This document shows, one piece after another, positions 34,929-46,449 of a DNA stretch of 64,000 bases. The notes under the pieces are model-generated. The model did no database searches. It worked only from the letters and a program-made list of their open reading frames with translations, and was not told the DNA's origin. Within the stretch, counting starts at the first letter, position 1. The number at the start of each line of letters is the position of its first letter. Source of the stretch: Sphagnum compactum (taxonomy: Eukaryota > Bryophyta > Sphagnopsida > Sphagnales); assembly GCA_965153455.1 (NCBI GenBank), contig OZ234496.1:10377863-10441862 (forward strand), given 5' to 3'. The translations under genes and the position numbers were made by a program.

Positions 34929-37697
34929 ATGGCGCAGGGCGAGAGTAGAGAAGAGGATTACAGGAGGAGAGAGAGGAACGGGGAGCATGGGGAACCCAAC
35001 TGTGATGACAATGAGTACAGGATGTTGATAGTCGGGCATATGTTGCCGCTGATTGCCACAAGAAGTACGGATGATCAAGGGTGGATATTTTCGTGGGATG
35101 AGGACTCCTTGCTGTTGCAGCTCAAGGCAGGTTTGCCTAGGGAGATGGAGGTGATCTACATTGGGTGCTTGAAAGTGGACGTGGGTACAGCTGAGCAAGA
35201 TGAGGTGGCGGCGACTTTGCTGGAGAATTTCAACTGTGTACCCGCATTCTTACCATTGGATGTCAGGACACGGTACTACCATGGGTTCTGTAAGCAAACC
35301 TTGTGGCCACTTTTTCATTACATGTTGCCTCTCAGTCCTGAGCATGGTGGCCGCTTCAATAGATCCTTTTGGCAAGCTTATGTGTCTGTGAACAAGATTT
35401 TTGCTGACAAAGTCATGGAGGTTATCAGCCCCGATGATGACTATGTGTGGATTCATGACTATCATTTGATGGTGCTTCCAACTTTTCTGAGGAAAAGATT
35501 CAACAAAGTCCGGCTAGGTTATTTTCTTCACACACCTTTCCCATCCTCCGAAATATACCGCACTCTGCCGATGCGGGATGAGATCCTGAGAGCTTTATTG
35601 AATGCCGATCTGATTGGATTTCACACCTTTGACTATGCGAGACACTTCTTGTCATGTTGTAGTCGAATGCTGGGGTTAGCTTATGAGTCAAAGCGTGGGT
35701 ACATTGGATTGGAGTACTATGGGCGCACAGTCGGCATCAAAATCCTGCCTGTGGGTATCCACATGGGTCAGCTTAGGGTTGGTCTGCAGCTTCCTGATAC
35801 CAAGTGGCGCATCAGCGAGCTCCAGGCTCAGTTTGAGGGCAAGACAGTGCTGCTCGGAATGGATGACATGGATATTTTTAAAGGCATTGGTTTGAAGCTC
35901 CTTGCATTGGAGCAGCTTCTGTCCCAACACTCGACATGGAGAGGCAGGGTTGTGCTTGTGCAGATTGCCAATCCTGCCAGAGGCCGAGGAAAGGATGTTG
36001 AGGAGCTTCAGAATGAGGCATATGGAATAGCTCAGAGAATCAATGACAGGTTTGGGAGTGAAGGCTACAACCCAGTTGTATTGGTCGAGAGACATGTGCC
36101 ATTTCATGAAAGGATTGCATATTACACTGTTGCAGACTGTTGTGTTGTGACTGCTGTGCGTGATGGGATGAACCTTATTCCATACGAGTACATTGCATGC
36201 AGGGAGGGTGGCTCCCAATGGGATGCCCACATTGTACCTAACCCAGAAACCCCAAAGAAGAGTATGCTGATAGTGTCGGAGTTCATAGGATGCTCACCAT
36301 CACTCAGTGGGGCAATTCGGGTCAACCCTTGGAATATTGAGGCTGTGGCAGAGGCAATGAACTTGGCCATAACTCTGCCTGACTCTGAGCAACATATGCG
36401 ACATGAAAAGCACTTCCGGTTTGTGAGCACCCATGATGTAGCCTACTGGGCACGCAGTTTCATGGGAGACTTGCAGCGCACTTGTAAAGGTCATGCACGG
36501 CGCCGCTGCTATGGAATTGGTTTTGGAATGGGCTTCAGAGTTGTTGCTCTTGACCCCGATTTCCGCAGGCTGCGCACAGATCTAATAGTGTCAGCATACA
36601 AGAAGAGTAGCAACCGAGCCATCCTTTTGGACTATGATGGCACCATGATACCTCAGGTGTCCATTAACAACCCAACCCCAAGTTCAGAGGTGCTATCTGT
36701 CTTGAATACCCTTTGCAGTGATCCCAAGAACTTTGTGGTAATTGTCAGTGGGCGAGGTCGCAACATTCTGGATGACTGTTTCGCCTCTTGTAAGAGACTA
36801 GGTCTTGCAGCTGAGCATGGTTACTTTTACAGGTACCCCTTATTTCTTCTTTTCTCCATGTAGAACCAATAATGCATAAACCAGTCAAGATATTAAGATG
36901 AGTTTGCTTTGAAGTCTGCAGGGTCGGATTTATGAAAATCTAATGTTGACCCACAATCTGCATGCAGGTGGCATAGAGATGCAGAGTGGGTGAGATGCAG
37001 GTGGCAGAGAGAAGACTGGGATGCATCAGTGGTAAATTTTGAGTGGAAGCAAGTGGTGGAACCACTGATGGAACAATACACGGAGAGCACCGATGGATCA
37101 TACATTGAATGGAAAGAGAGTGCAATGGTTTGGCACCACCGTGATGCTGACCCTGACTTTGGGTCATGGCAGGCAAAAGAGCTCTTGGACCATCTTGAAA
37201 GTGTGCTTGCCAATCAACCAGTAACTGTGAAAAGTGGTGCACACATTGTTGAAGTGAAACCTCAGGTGATCTTTTACACACACACCTTTGTTATTGGGAC
37301 AAGTTTATGATCTGCATTTGGGTGCTCTTTGATGACATAATTGGAGCTAATATTTTTTTCTCCACAGGGTGTCAGCAAGGGTGTAGTTGTGGAAGAGCTG
37401 CTGGCAATGATGGCTTTGAAGAGTGCCCCACCTGACTTTGTGCTGTGTGTTGGAGACGACCGCTCGGATGAAGACATGTTTGAGGCTATATCGACCAGCA
37501 TGGCTCGATCACGCATTGCAGAGGTGTTTGCATGCACTGTTGGGCAAAAGCCAAGCAAGGCCAAATATTACTTGGATGATGTCATGGAGGTTATCAAGTT
37601 GTTACAGGGGCTAGCTGCAGCCTCAGACCCTGCAGCTGTTCACTGCTTGGCTAGCTCTTCATCAAATCCTAGCTTGGAGACGTCCTTGCATATATAA
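34929..37697 (+). CDS. TPS: Class II trehalose-6-phosphate synthase/phosphatase-like protein (TPS)
   Basis: Three coding exons, 34929-36832, 36968-37265 and 37368-37697, join in frame through GT-AG introns to give 843 residues, normal for class II plant TPS. The N-terminal glycosyltransferase (GT20) domain starts near residue 30 (YRMLIVGHMLPL) and includes WIHDYHLMVLP, LGYFLHTPFPSSE and SKRGYIGLEYYGRTVGIKI. The C-terminal HAD-type phosphatase-like domain has LDYDGT (567-572) and GDDRSDED (763-770). Active family members make trehalose-6-phosphate from UDP-glucose and glucose-6-phosphate. Class II proteins usually lack this activity and act in sugar and energy signalling in the cytosol or nucleus. 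The start ATGG has G at -3 and fits. The N-terminal tail is only about 30 residues, shorter than many homologues, so an upstream start through an intron cannot be excluded. The large first exon plus two small ones is the usual class II structure. Confidence 0.95.
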
Positions 37698-39200
37698 ACA
37701 AGTAAGCTGTTCTCTCTGTAGAAGCCTTCTAGTTCAGAATCAAATCAACTCTTTCAAGTCAAAACTTGGTCCAACAAGTTTGTGTCATTGTTTTCTGAGC
37801 TCAGGATGGGGAGTGCTGCCTGTATGGAGACTTCCCCCTGTCCATTTTTGTTTTGGCAAATGGATTGGCAACTTTTCCTAATATAGATTTGGAATGTCTT
37901 GCTGCTGCAGGCTGTGAGTGCGGGCATTTATTAGAACTAGTTTTAGGAACATGGCACAACGCAATGGCTGGATTTGATGCTCTGGAAGGTAAGAGGCTTC
38001 ATCATCATCTACACCTGGAAGGGTTTATGAAGTACTTCAGCTGCTCTGTCAACAGAAGGAGTCTTGCCCATCACTAGTTGAGTGTGCAGCTTTAGAGATG
38101 TATTTATATGAAAGTATGTATTGCCACTTAATGTTTTTCCTATCCGTGGAACTACATATTCTCCAAACTATGAAGCTCTAGGAGCCAAATGTAGATTGGA
38201 GTTAGAAAGCTGTCACAGGCAAATGGCATAGGTTTTGCAACTTGACAGGAGGCTGGATCAGTATCTGCAATGTTGAGAGACAATGAGTGTCAGATTGATC
38301 CACTAGTGGTATGTAGATGATGGGTTGTAGTTGTAGTGCAAGGGATTCTCCTTTTACCAATGTTGATGTAAAGCCCACCTCCATTGTACTACTTGTTCCA
38401 CCACTGAATGTTGCAGTTCATAGGGTTGAAGTTTGACATGCCAAGGCTGATGTCCATCCCCTGTGGTTTGGTGGCCATCCATTGGTAATTATTGTTGGGA
38501 AACTGATTTTTAATTGATGCTCAATTTCCACATATATGGAGAAAATGCATAGTTAGTTACTAAGATGGGTATGGTCTGTTGATCGTGATCACCTGCTGAC
38601 TTCATGCCCATGAAACCAGTAATCCATCAGAACTCAAGAACTAAATTTATGTACAACTTGCTTACTTTTGGGTCAATCAGCAGCCTTCTGTTTCTGCTCA
38701 GAATGTATTGTAAGTTGTCCACAGGATTACAATCCTGCGATCAAGATCAGTCATTGTACTACGTACAGCTGCAATTTTCTTCCTGTAAACATTGGTACTT
38801 GCTGAGCTAGCCTGTTGGACTTTTGTAAGTACATGTCAGTCTTAGCCCACTGGATTTCATACGGAGGGATGGATTGGCATTCCAGCACAGTCAATTAGCC
38901 TTTGATGCCCAAGTGAATTCTGCTTGAAACACTTTACCTCTGATTTTAACATAGTGGTGTGCCTATCTAGCCTTTTCTGAACACTGGTTGTTCCTGGATG
39001 CATGTGCAGAGTGCAGTAACAGTTTGCGATTCACTCATCCAATGCATACAGGAAAACTAATTACATGGGTAACTAAATTAAGGGAGAACAGATAGCTAGC
39101 TAGATGTGATTTGGATCCAGTTTCTTGCTGCCTGTTGAAAGTATGAAGCTGTGATCTACAATCTTCCACCCTATTGCAAGTTATGAAACTTATAGTGAAT
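37698..39200. other. TPS 3' region and intergenic DNA
   Basis: The 3' untranslated region begins after the TAA at 37695-37697. No further exon or recognised gene is seen. The poly(A) site was not located. Confidence 0.4.
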
Positions 39201-39204
39201 CTAT

Positions 39205-39545
39205 GTTCATACCAGTGTTGGGCAAGCATCACCAGCTGGTATAGGTATTGGATCATTTAAAAAAATTGATCAGCCTGGTGCTGGTATTGGATCTTTCTTC
39301 AACTTTCAAACCAGCCTCATCCTGGTATTTAGGGCCCAAGGATGAGGGTACCGACTGGGCAGGTATTGGTATGAGGCTGGGTATTACCTCAGGTACCCAA
39401 TGAGCATGTATTGGTACCAGGCTGGTATTACGTCAGGTCCCTACCCTTACCATGTAGGTACATGTATGAGGCTAGAATTGCCTCAGGTTGTACCTGTCTG
39501 GTTGGTTCTTTGACACCAGGACTAGTACCATTCTATGTCCCAGGG
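39205..39545 (+). repeat. Dispersed repeat rich in CTGGTAT/GGTACC words, copy 1
   Basis: Repeated GCTGGTATT, GGTATTGG and CAGGTACC words follow an ATACCAGTGTTGGG edge. A related copy in opposite orientation lies at 45318-45520, with the complementary edge CCCAACACTGGTA. Confidence 0.6.
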
Positions 39546-39549
39546 TTCA

Positions 39550-41400
39550 TACCTGCAGGCAGCTTGCAAAATGTGGCATTTTGAGTTATTATAGACATAC
39601 AGTCACAGCATTTCAGATAGATGAGCAAGTGTTATACTATGTCGTTTTTGTAAATGTTCTGTTATGCAATTGTGTTGGTGATTAGTATTGTTAGATTTTC
39701 TTGATTTTGTTATAGCTACATGTTGGCAGAGTATAACCATAAAGCCTCATTGAGGTAGCTCAAATTTCTGAAAGAATCGCAAGGTTATACAATAGCTTGG
39801 GAACACACTTGATTGCTTGCCAATCAATTGATTGCAATCCTTGGGCATGCTAGAAATGAAGCAAACCCAGGGTGAAGTGAAGGAGGTAGATGAGGTCCAG
39901 GATGATATCATACAATTTGGATTTTACTTGGAACTTCTGAACAAGAGCCTGGAAACCATGATCTGGAATCGAAGGGAGAAAAAAAGGCTATGGGATTGGG
40001 AACTTTTTCAAGCATGGTTGGGGTGTAAAAAGGATTGTCTCACAATCCAATGGACCCCTTCCATTAGACATGTCTATAAAACTTAGTGCCATTCTCCTAT
40101 TGAAAGCTTTTTTAATTTCATAGATGCATCCATTATTATAGGCATTATCTTTTGAAGATCATTTCTAATTTGAACAAGTTTAAGAATTCTTAACAAGTCA
40201 TGAGAAAAAAATTAAAATTTTGTCTCATTGGGTGAGAATATATTCAAAGACTCATTAGGCATGTGTCACAAATTTTTTTAGCCCAATTTTTTTTATCACA
40301 AACACCTTAGGTGTTAATGTGTATAAAACAATTTAATATGACAAGAATCAAGTGCCCTATTACAATGTATAAGGTTTCAAAAAATGAAAAATTTAAAAAT
40401 TGAAAATCATTAATAAAACATGGCTCACATTGAATAAATTTTATTATTTGTATTTTCATAAGTGAAAACAATAGATACTCTAAATATATATATATATATA
40501 AGAGTTGAAGATAATTTATGTCATTTGACATGAGAAAAAGAGAAAATTAGGGGATATTTTAGGTTTTGTGAAGAAAAAGATAAGGTAAGGAGTCTCAAGA
40601 GTTTTTATTTGTGTTTCAAATGGGATACCCCAATCATGTTTTGACCCACATGACTTCTTAGTAAGCTCTTCCAAACCAATTGTGAGATTTGTGAAAATCA
40701 CAAGAATATCAACCAATGATAAAAAAAAATGACAATGAAAAGCAAAATGTGAACTTGCATGACTTGGGCATAATACAATGACAATTTATGCGTTTGTATA
40801 GTAAAGCATGTATGGACATGTTGTAACCTAGAAGTATGTCTTGTTGTTTTTAGGGTTTATGGTGTGAATGGAGATGTATTTGTCATTGTCTAAGCGTTAA
40901 AACCTACTTGCTACTTTGTCTTTTATCATTCATAGGAGTGTGTTATGATTTGTGGGTGTTTATTTTGCGATGGCTTTGGTTTTATGAAGGAGCAATAACT
41001 TAGGGATATGTATGGTGTTGTTTTGTTTTTCTTGTGTGTGGATGTGGATGATGTTAACAATGGAACGCAACTGGAGAAGAATGAATTTTATAAAAAATAA
41101 TGTTCAGTAAAAGTTAATCATCGATATTTTATTTTTGCTTTATGTATTCCATAAGATTTAGGTTGTTTGTGTTGTTCCACTGATGGGAACAAATGCCCAA
41201 ATTTTTATCTTGGTAGTTTTGTGCATCTTTTCCAAGATTTGTGATGTGTAGGAAAATTGGTGAACAAAATACTAGGTGCAATAGAGTCAATAGAAGCATC
41301 TGATGGAATTTATGAGAGGATCTAAATTATCATTATAGTTGATTTGTTTGTGGTTTCATTTTGCTCAAGTTCAATATACCTGAATCATGTTGGGAATTGT
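39550..41400. other. Intergenic, nothing recognised
   Basis: AT-rich sequence. A short TA tract lies at 40484-40500. No gene, RNA or element could be supported. Confidence 0.3.
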
Positions 41401-41408
41401 TGTCTATG

Positions 41409-41446
41409 AGGGGGTTTGGGGGGGGGGGGGGTGGGGTGGGGGTGGA
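41409..41446 (+). repeat. G-run tract
   Basis: GGGGGTTTGG leads into a 14-base G run, then TGGGGTGGGGGTGGAGG. The tract has potential to form a G-quadruplex and directly abuts an inverted-repeat element. Confidence 0.9.
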
Positions 41447-41640
41447 GGTTTACGCTACAAGCTTCAAGTACCTATTTATGTGGGAGTTCTAAGCATAAAC
41501 TTTGTTTGCGAGGAAGTGATTATATAGTTTTGAAGTTCAATACGTAATTTTTTAAGGAATTTAGGTTGTTTTGTTTGCGAGGATGGCTTTTGCATGAATG
41601 TAAAGCTAAACTTGGAGCTTTGAGCTTGTAGCGTAAACCT
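41446..41640. mobile_element. Inverted-repeat element of 195 bp (MITE-like), class unknown
   Basis: AGGTTTACGCTACAAGCT (41446-41463) is repeated exactly in inverted orientation at 41623-41640, with further imperfect pairing inside. The interior carries TTTGTTTGCGAGGA twice. No target duplication is visible, possibly because the left flank is a G-rich tract. There is no coding capacity. Confidence 0.65.
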
Positions 41641-41644
41641 TAAT

Positions 41645-44460
41645 ATGATTTTAATCCACTTACATGGATAAATGTGTTCATAGATGAACGATTTCATATG
41701 GATGAATGCCATTTTTACATGGATGAATTTCATTTATGAATTGGATTAAATAAATAAATTGGATGAAATTAATCCATGATTGGAAGATAAATAAATAAAT
41801 AAATATTTATATTCACCTTCATTTGTTGTCCAAATATTAATATTTCAAATTTGAATGTCATTTATTAACGATGGATAATGTGACTATAGGGGAAAATATG
41901 ATGATGGGACCAAAATAATTTTAAATTTTTTGTTTAAAAACTCATTTTCATCAACAATGTTAAGCAATTAAAAAACGACTGTCATGGAATGATTCTTACC
42001 TCCCCCCACACCTTAATTGTTGTTAATAACATTATATATGTACTTTGTGAAAAATTAGGGTGCCTTGAAAATAAATAATTATTAAAAAGAACCCCATTGT
42101 TATTTATGATAGTAAGTTGTTTGAAGAAAACCAGTTAAAGTGTTCCAACCTGAATTTTAGTTTACTTCAAAAATCTACTGTCATCAATGACAATAGGTAG
42201 TTTAAAAAACATTCAAAACCCATCATTGTTAACAACACTAGTTAAATTTGACAAAAGTTGTGGCACCTGCAAAGAAGAATGAAAAGAATTCCTTCATTGT
42301 TGTCCATGACATTTATAAATAGGTTTGAGGGAAGTTGTGGCACCTTTCAAGAGGAAAAATAAAATCCATTGTTGTAAACGACATTCGGTCAGTTAGCCCG
42401 AAAAATAAATAAAAATAAAAATAAACAACAAACATGGAATAGATGTTAACATGATAATAGTAATATAATTAAGACATATTGAAAATAATGGCATTTAAAA
42501 CCATAACCATTATATACATTTATAATGAAATTTACATTATATTATGCAACAAATGTTATATCATATAAAATTAAATTGTGTTTCATGAAACTCTAATTAA
42601 TTAAAACTAGGGAAAAAAAGAGTTTCAGTGATAACAACTTAATGATAAAATAAAACATTCATTTGTAATTTTGATAGAAGTTCTATATATTAAAAAATGT
42701 AAATTCAATTAAATCTTTTCATCCATACATTAGATGAATGAAAAAAATCATTCATTCATAATAAGGATGAATGTTTACATTCATCCCCATGTTTGTATTT
42801 AGGTTTACATGTATAACATTCATTTTGTAATTAAATTCTTAAGTTTTATTTGCATGTGTATAGGAGAAAAGACATTTTACCATTCCAAGTTCTAACTCTA
42901 CACTCTAAACTCATGCAAGAACTTGACTCTTTTGTTTGTCTATAACATTTCCAAGTTGTGTTAAAGGGATAAATGTTGATTATTATCATGGTTTTGTTGG
43001 GGCGTTTTGTAAAGTGCATGGGGTTGTATGAAGATCATGATAACCTTAAAGAGAGGAAATCTTGAGTGTTTTGATCCATCATATATTTATTATTTTAACA
43101 AGGATATTTTGTTAGATACAAGTAAAATGTAATGAATGACAAGGATGTATGGTGTCTTTGTAATTGCATGACTTTTAAAATCTCAATCCAAAAACATTAT
43201 GTTGTTGATAAATAGAGTATCTGGCATATTTTGTATGTCCTCTTTTTGGTATCAAAGGAGGTTCTATTTGGTGTCAATATGTTAAGTTAAAAACTAGACA
43301 ATTAAAGGTGATGTGTCACTTGACAATTCTAGTGAGGAGGATATGATTATCAAAGAAGATCCTTAGGTGTTGCATGAACAATAGTTGATATAATTGTTTG
43401 ACCTGGATATTGGAATGTTTGCATCTGAACCCAGATCCATTGTTCTTTGCGTACAAGTTTTGGAGTCATCAACATTGTTGGATTGAACCCATTAAAGGCC
43501 AGAATGAGGGACATAGTTATAAGAGTATCTCCTAATGGCTTCAAAACTTGGGCCCAAGTTTAGATGAAGATGTGCAATGGTAATAGAGCTTGGCGAAGTG
43601 TTGTTAAATTTCAAGGAAGAACTTACTTTTCCCACTTCTTTTATTCATTCATAGTTCCCATATTTGAAGATGAGGATTCATTTATTTGTAATGGAGGCAT
43701 CTAGATTCCTAATGCAATAAGATCAAAAAGTCCGAGAGTATGTTTCTTTGTTTTTGGGATGGAAGAATTGTTTGCATCTAGAGACAAGCTGAAATAGGGT
43801 GGAACATATTGGGTGTTTTTCTAAGGTGGCGAGTTGGAGAGCTAGACATGATCAATGTGGAGAAATCCTGTGGAATTTTGGAATCTAATTGAAATTGTTA
43901 CCTTTGTTGTAACACCTACAAACTTGGGTGTGGCATCATCAATTGGAGAATAAAGCTAATACTTGTTGATTTGAAGAAGTGTTTTGTGAGTGTTATCAGC
44001 ATAATGTTACAGTGTGTGAAAAAAATTGTGAGGGAATTGCTGCAAGAATGAATTTACATGGAGTAAAAACTGTAAACCCAAACCTAATGGTTCTTGAAAA
44101 AGCCAAGAATGCTAATCCTAGTTAAGCCAAAACCTTCCAAGAACATGTGGTTGCCAAAAAAGAACATACAATGAACTTGCAATTTTATGGCCAGTTATTT
44201 GTCATTCAAATTTTTGAAAGAAGATTCATGGTTAATATACCAGAATTGGGTCTTTGATTTCTTGAGAATGGTGTTGATGAGTCATAAGAACCACCCTAAT
44301 AACCATGGGGGGGGTCTGTTGCTGTTAATAACAACTCAACATTGGTATGTATATATCTGCCACATACCACATAGTACCCACCATGGCAAGGGCTTGTGGA
44401 GGGAAAGGAGGGGCATACTAGAAGGCATGTTCACCAAATACCCTTGAATAGAAGAAAAAG
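41645..44460. other. Intergenic, nothing secure
   Basis: AT-rich sequence with no recognised protein. A single word TGGTATCAAAGG at 43247-43258 resembles an initiator-tRNA primer-binding site but has no flanking LTR evidence. Confidence 0.3.
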
Positions 44461-44479
44461 GCACCTACCAGAGTGTTGG

Positions 44480-44815
44480 GCGGTTATTAGAAACCCGAGT
44501 AAGCCTCTGGTGGTTCTTAAGATTCATAATCATGATTCTAAAAAGAAATCAAAGACCTGATTTTGATATATATAATCACCGTTCTCAAAAAAAAATTGAA
44601 AAAATTAAATAATTGATTGAAAAATTGTTGGTTTTTTTACCAGGTCCTTAATTAAAACGGCAAGTTTTTAAAGGTTTTTGAATTAACTGGGACTAGTAGT
44701 TCTTAGGTTGTCAGGTTTTTTTTTTCCCCCAAAGAATTGAAAGTGATAGTTTTTGATTTTAAAATGTCAAAACAAAAGAACCGGTGGTTCTTTGAAAATT
44801 CAAATAATCACACAG
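44480..44815 (+). repeat. Dispersed repeat containing GTGGTTCTTTGAAAATTC, copy 2
   Basis: Shares two ordered blocks with 18780-18990 (TTCATAATCATGATTCTAAA-like and GTGGTTCTTTGAAAATTCAA). Internal sequence includes both GGTTCTT and AAGAACC orientations, so a fold-back structure is possible. Confidence 0.5.
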
Positions 44816-45317
44816 GATTGTACCTATGTCAAGAGTTTTATTTTAGTTATGTGTTTATATCTTAATTATTATAAATAAATTAGAGTAACGTTTTAATTTA
44901 AATCAATTTCAGTGTGAACAAAGTTTTAAATATTTCATGTTTGGGATATAATTTCAAGTTTGGATGATTTGAGATTTTAGAGCGCAATGTGTTTTATTTG
45001 TTTTGCAGTTTTTGTTTTTGTGTGTCATGAAATTCATTTGCACATGACTTTTATCTTGTGTTTGAGGTTTAAATTTTTGCATAGTTGGAAGTAAACTTAA
45101 TTTTGCTTTGGATATTAAACATTTCGTTAGGATATGAGACTGTGTTGTTTGGATTATGTGCATTAACAACTAGGGTTGTAAGCACCAACATACGAATGGT
45201 CGTCGATTCTCGGCCTTTTATGAAGAACCTGAAGTTTCAATTAGATTCTTTAAATTTTTTTGGAATGGTTTTGTTTACACAAAAAATATGAAACCCTAAG
45301 TTTGATTCTGCTATGGT

Positions 45318-45520
45318 TTTTGGAATGGTAGGTATATAGACTGGTATGAGACTGGTATAACCTCAAGTCTGTACTGGTATTAAGCGGGTACCAGACTTAA
45401 GTCATATGTACCAGACTGGTCTGGTATTTGATACCAGTGTCTGACCCTATCCACCAGACCAAGACTGGTTCTAACCAGCCAAACTGGATAACCACCACCC
45501 AACACTGGTACCTTAACTAG
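45318..45520 (-). repeat. Dispersed repeat rich in CTGGTAT words, copy 2 (inverted)
   Basis: Dense ACTGGTAT, ACCAGACT and GGTACCAG words end with CCCAACACTGGTACC. It is the inverted counterpart of the repeat at 39205-39545 and lies about 0.9 kb in front of the ADP/ATP carrier start. Confidence 0.55.
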
Positions 45521-46449
45521 GGTATGAGATGAGGCTCCATGACGTGAAATGATGGAACGCAGCCTGCTGGCGACGGCGGCGGTTTGAGGCCGGTGGGCCG
45601 CTTGCATCTGGGTTGCTCCATTTTCTCAAGCCCACGGAATTACATTCTTACACGTCTGCTGCTGCTGCTCCTGCTTCTTCTACACTGCGTGTGTGACCAT
45701 CATCGCCACAGAAAGTACAATAGTAAATTATGAAGCAGCAAGCGGGAACCGCTCAGCCTCATCAACATCAGACCCCTTGTCCTCATATAATAATTATATG
45801 TCTTTCAGTTTCCATGTCAATCATTCTTGCAGCCTGGATTCATGGACGATCATGATTCCCTCAACATTTCAACATTCTGAACAATAATATGACTTGTCCC
45901 ATGTAACCTTGGTTCTTGATTCTTGGATCATCGATCACCACCCAAGTCTTTGTTCTTCTTCCTCCCATACGTAGGTACCTATATATATTTTCACAATTTG
46001 GACTGCTTTCTTTGGAGTTTCGTTATGGGTGGCAGGAGGCCTGCACAAGCCGCTTGCTGCAAGAATTGTACTCTGTTTCATCTAGGTCGACTTTGAGATC
46101 CGCATTGCACAAAACCTTCTTGGGTCGACCACGACATCGGATCCATCCGCATTGCATAATAATATTTTCCCACCCGACGTCCCTAATATTCCACCGCAAT
46201 TATATTTAGTCTGCAGGCTCAATGCAGAGGAGGTGCAAGATTCTGAAACTCAGATGGTCTAGAGATATGAGTGTACTGCAAATTTCATTCTTCTTTTTTT
46301 GGTTTTGTGACTTTGGAGATGCAAAATGAGAGTTCTTGTTTAGGGCTTTACTCTATATTCTTGCTTTGTTTTGAACCCATTTCTGTAAAGATTGCTGCAC
46401 GGCCGGTGCAGATGCTATAACAATTGCATTAGGCTTCAAGAATTGCATC

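Noticed and set aside
34305-35198. Long minus-strand open frames, proline/histidine- and threonine-rich, across the TPS leader
   Set aside because: They arise from the purine-rich and GT-rich simple repeats of the TPS 5' region and overlap TPS coding sequence on the other strand.
43247-43258. TGGTATCAAAGG, like a retrotransposon primer-binding site for initiator tRNA-Met
   Set aside because: No LTR end, TG...CA pair or gag frame could be tied to it; one 12-base word is not enough.
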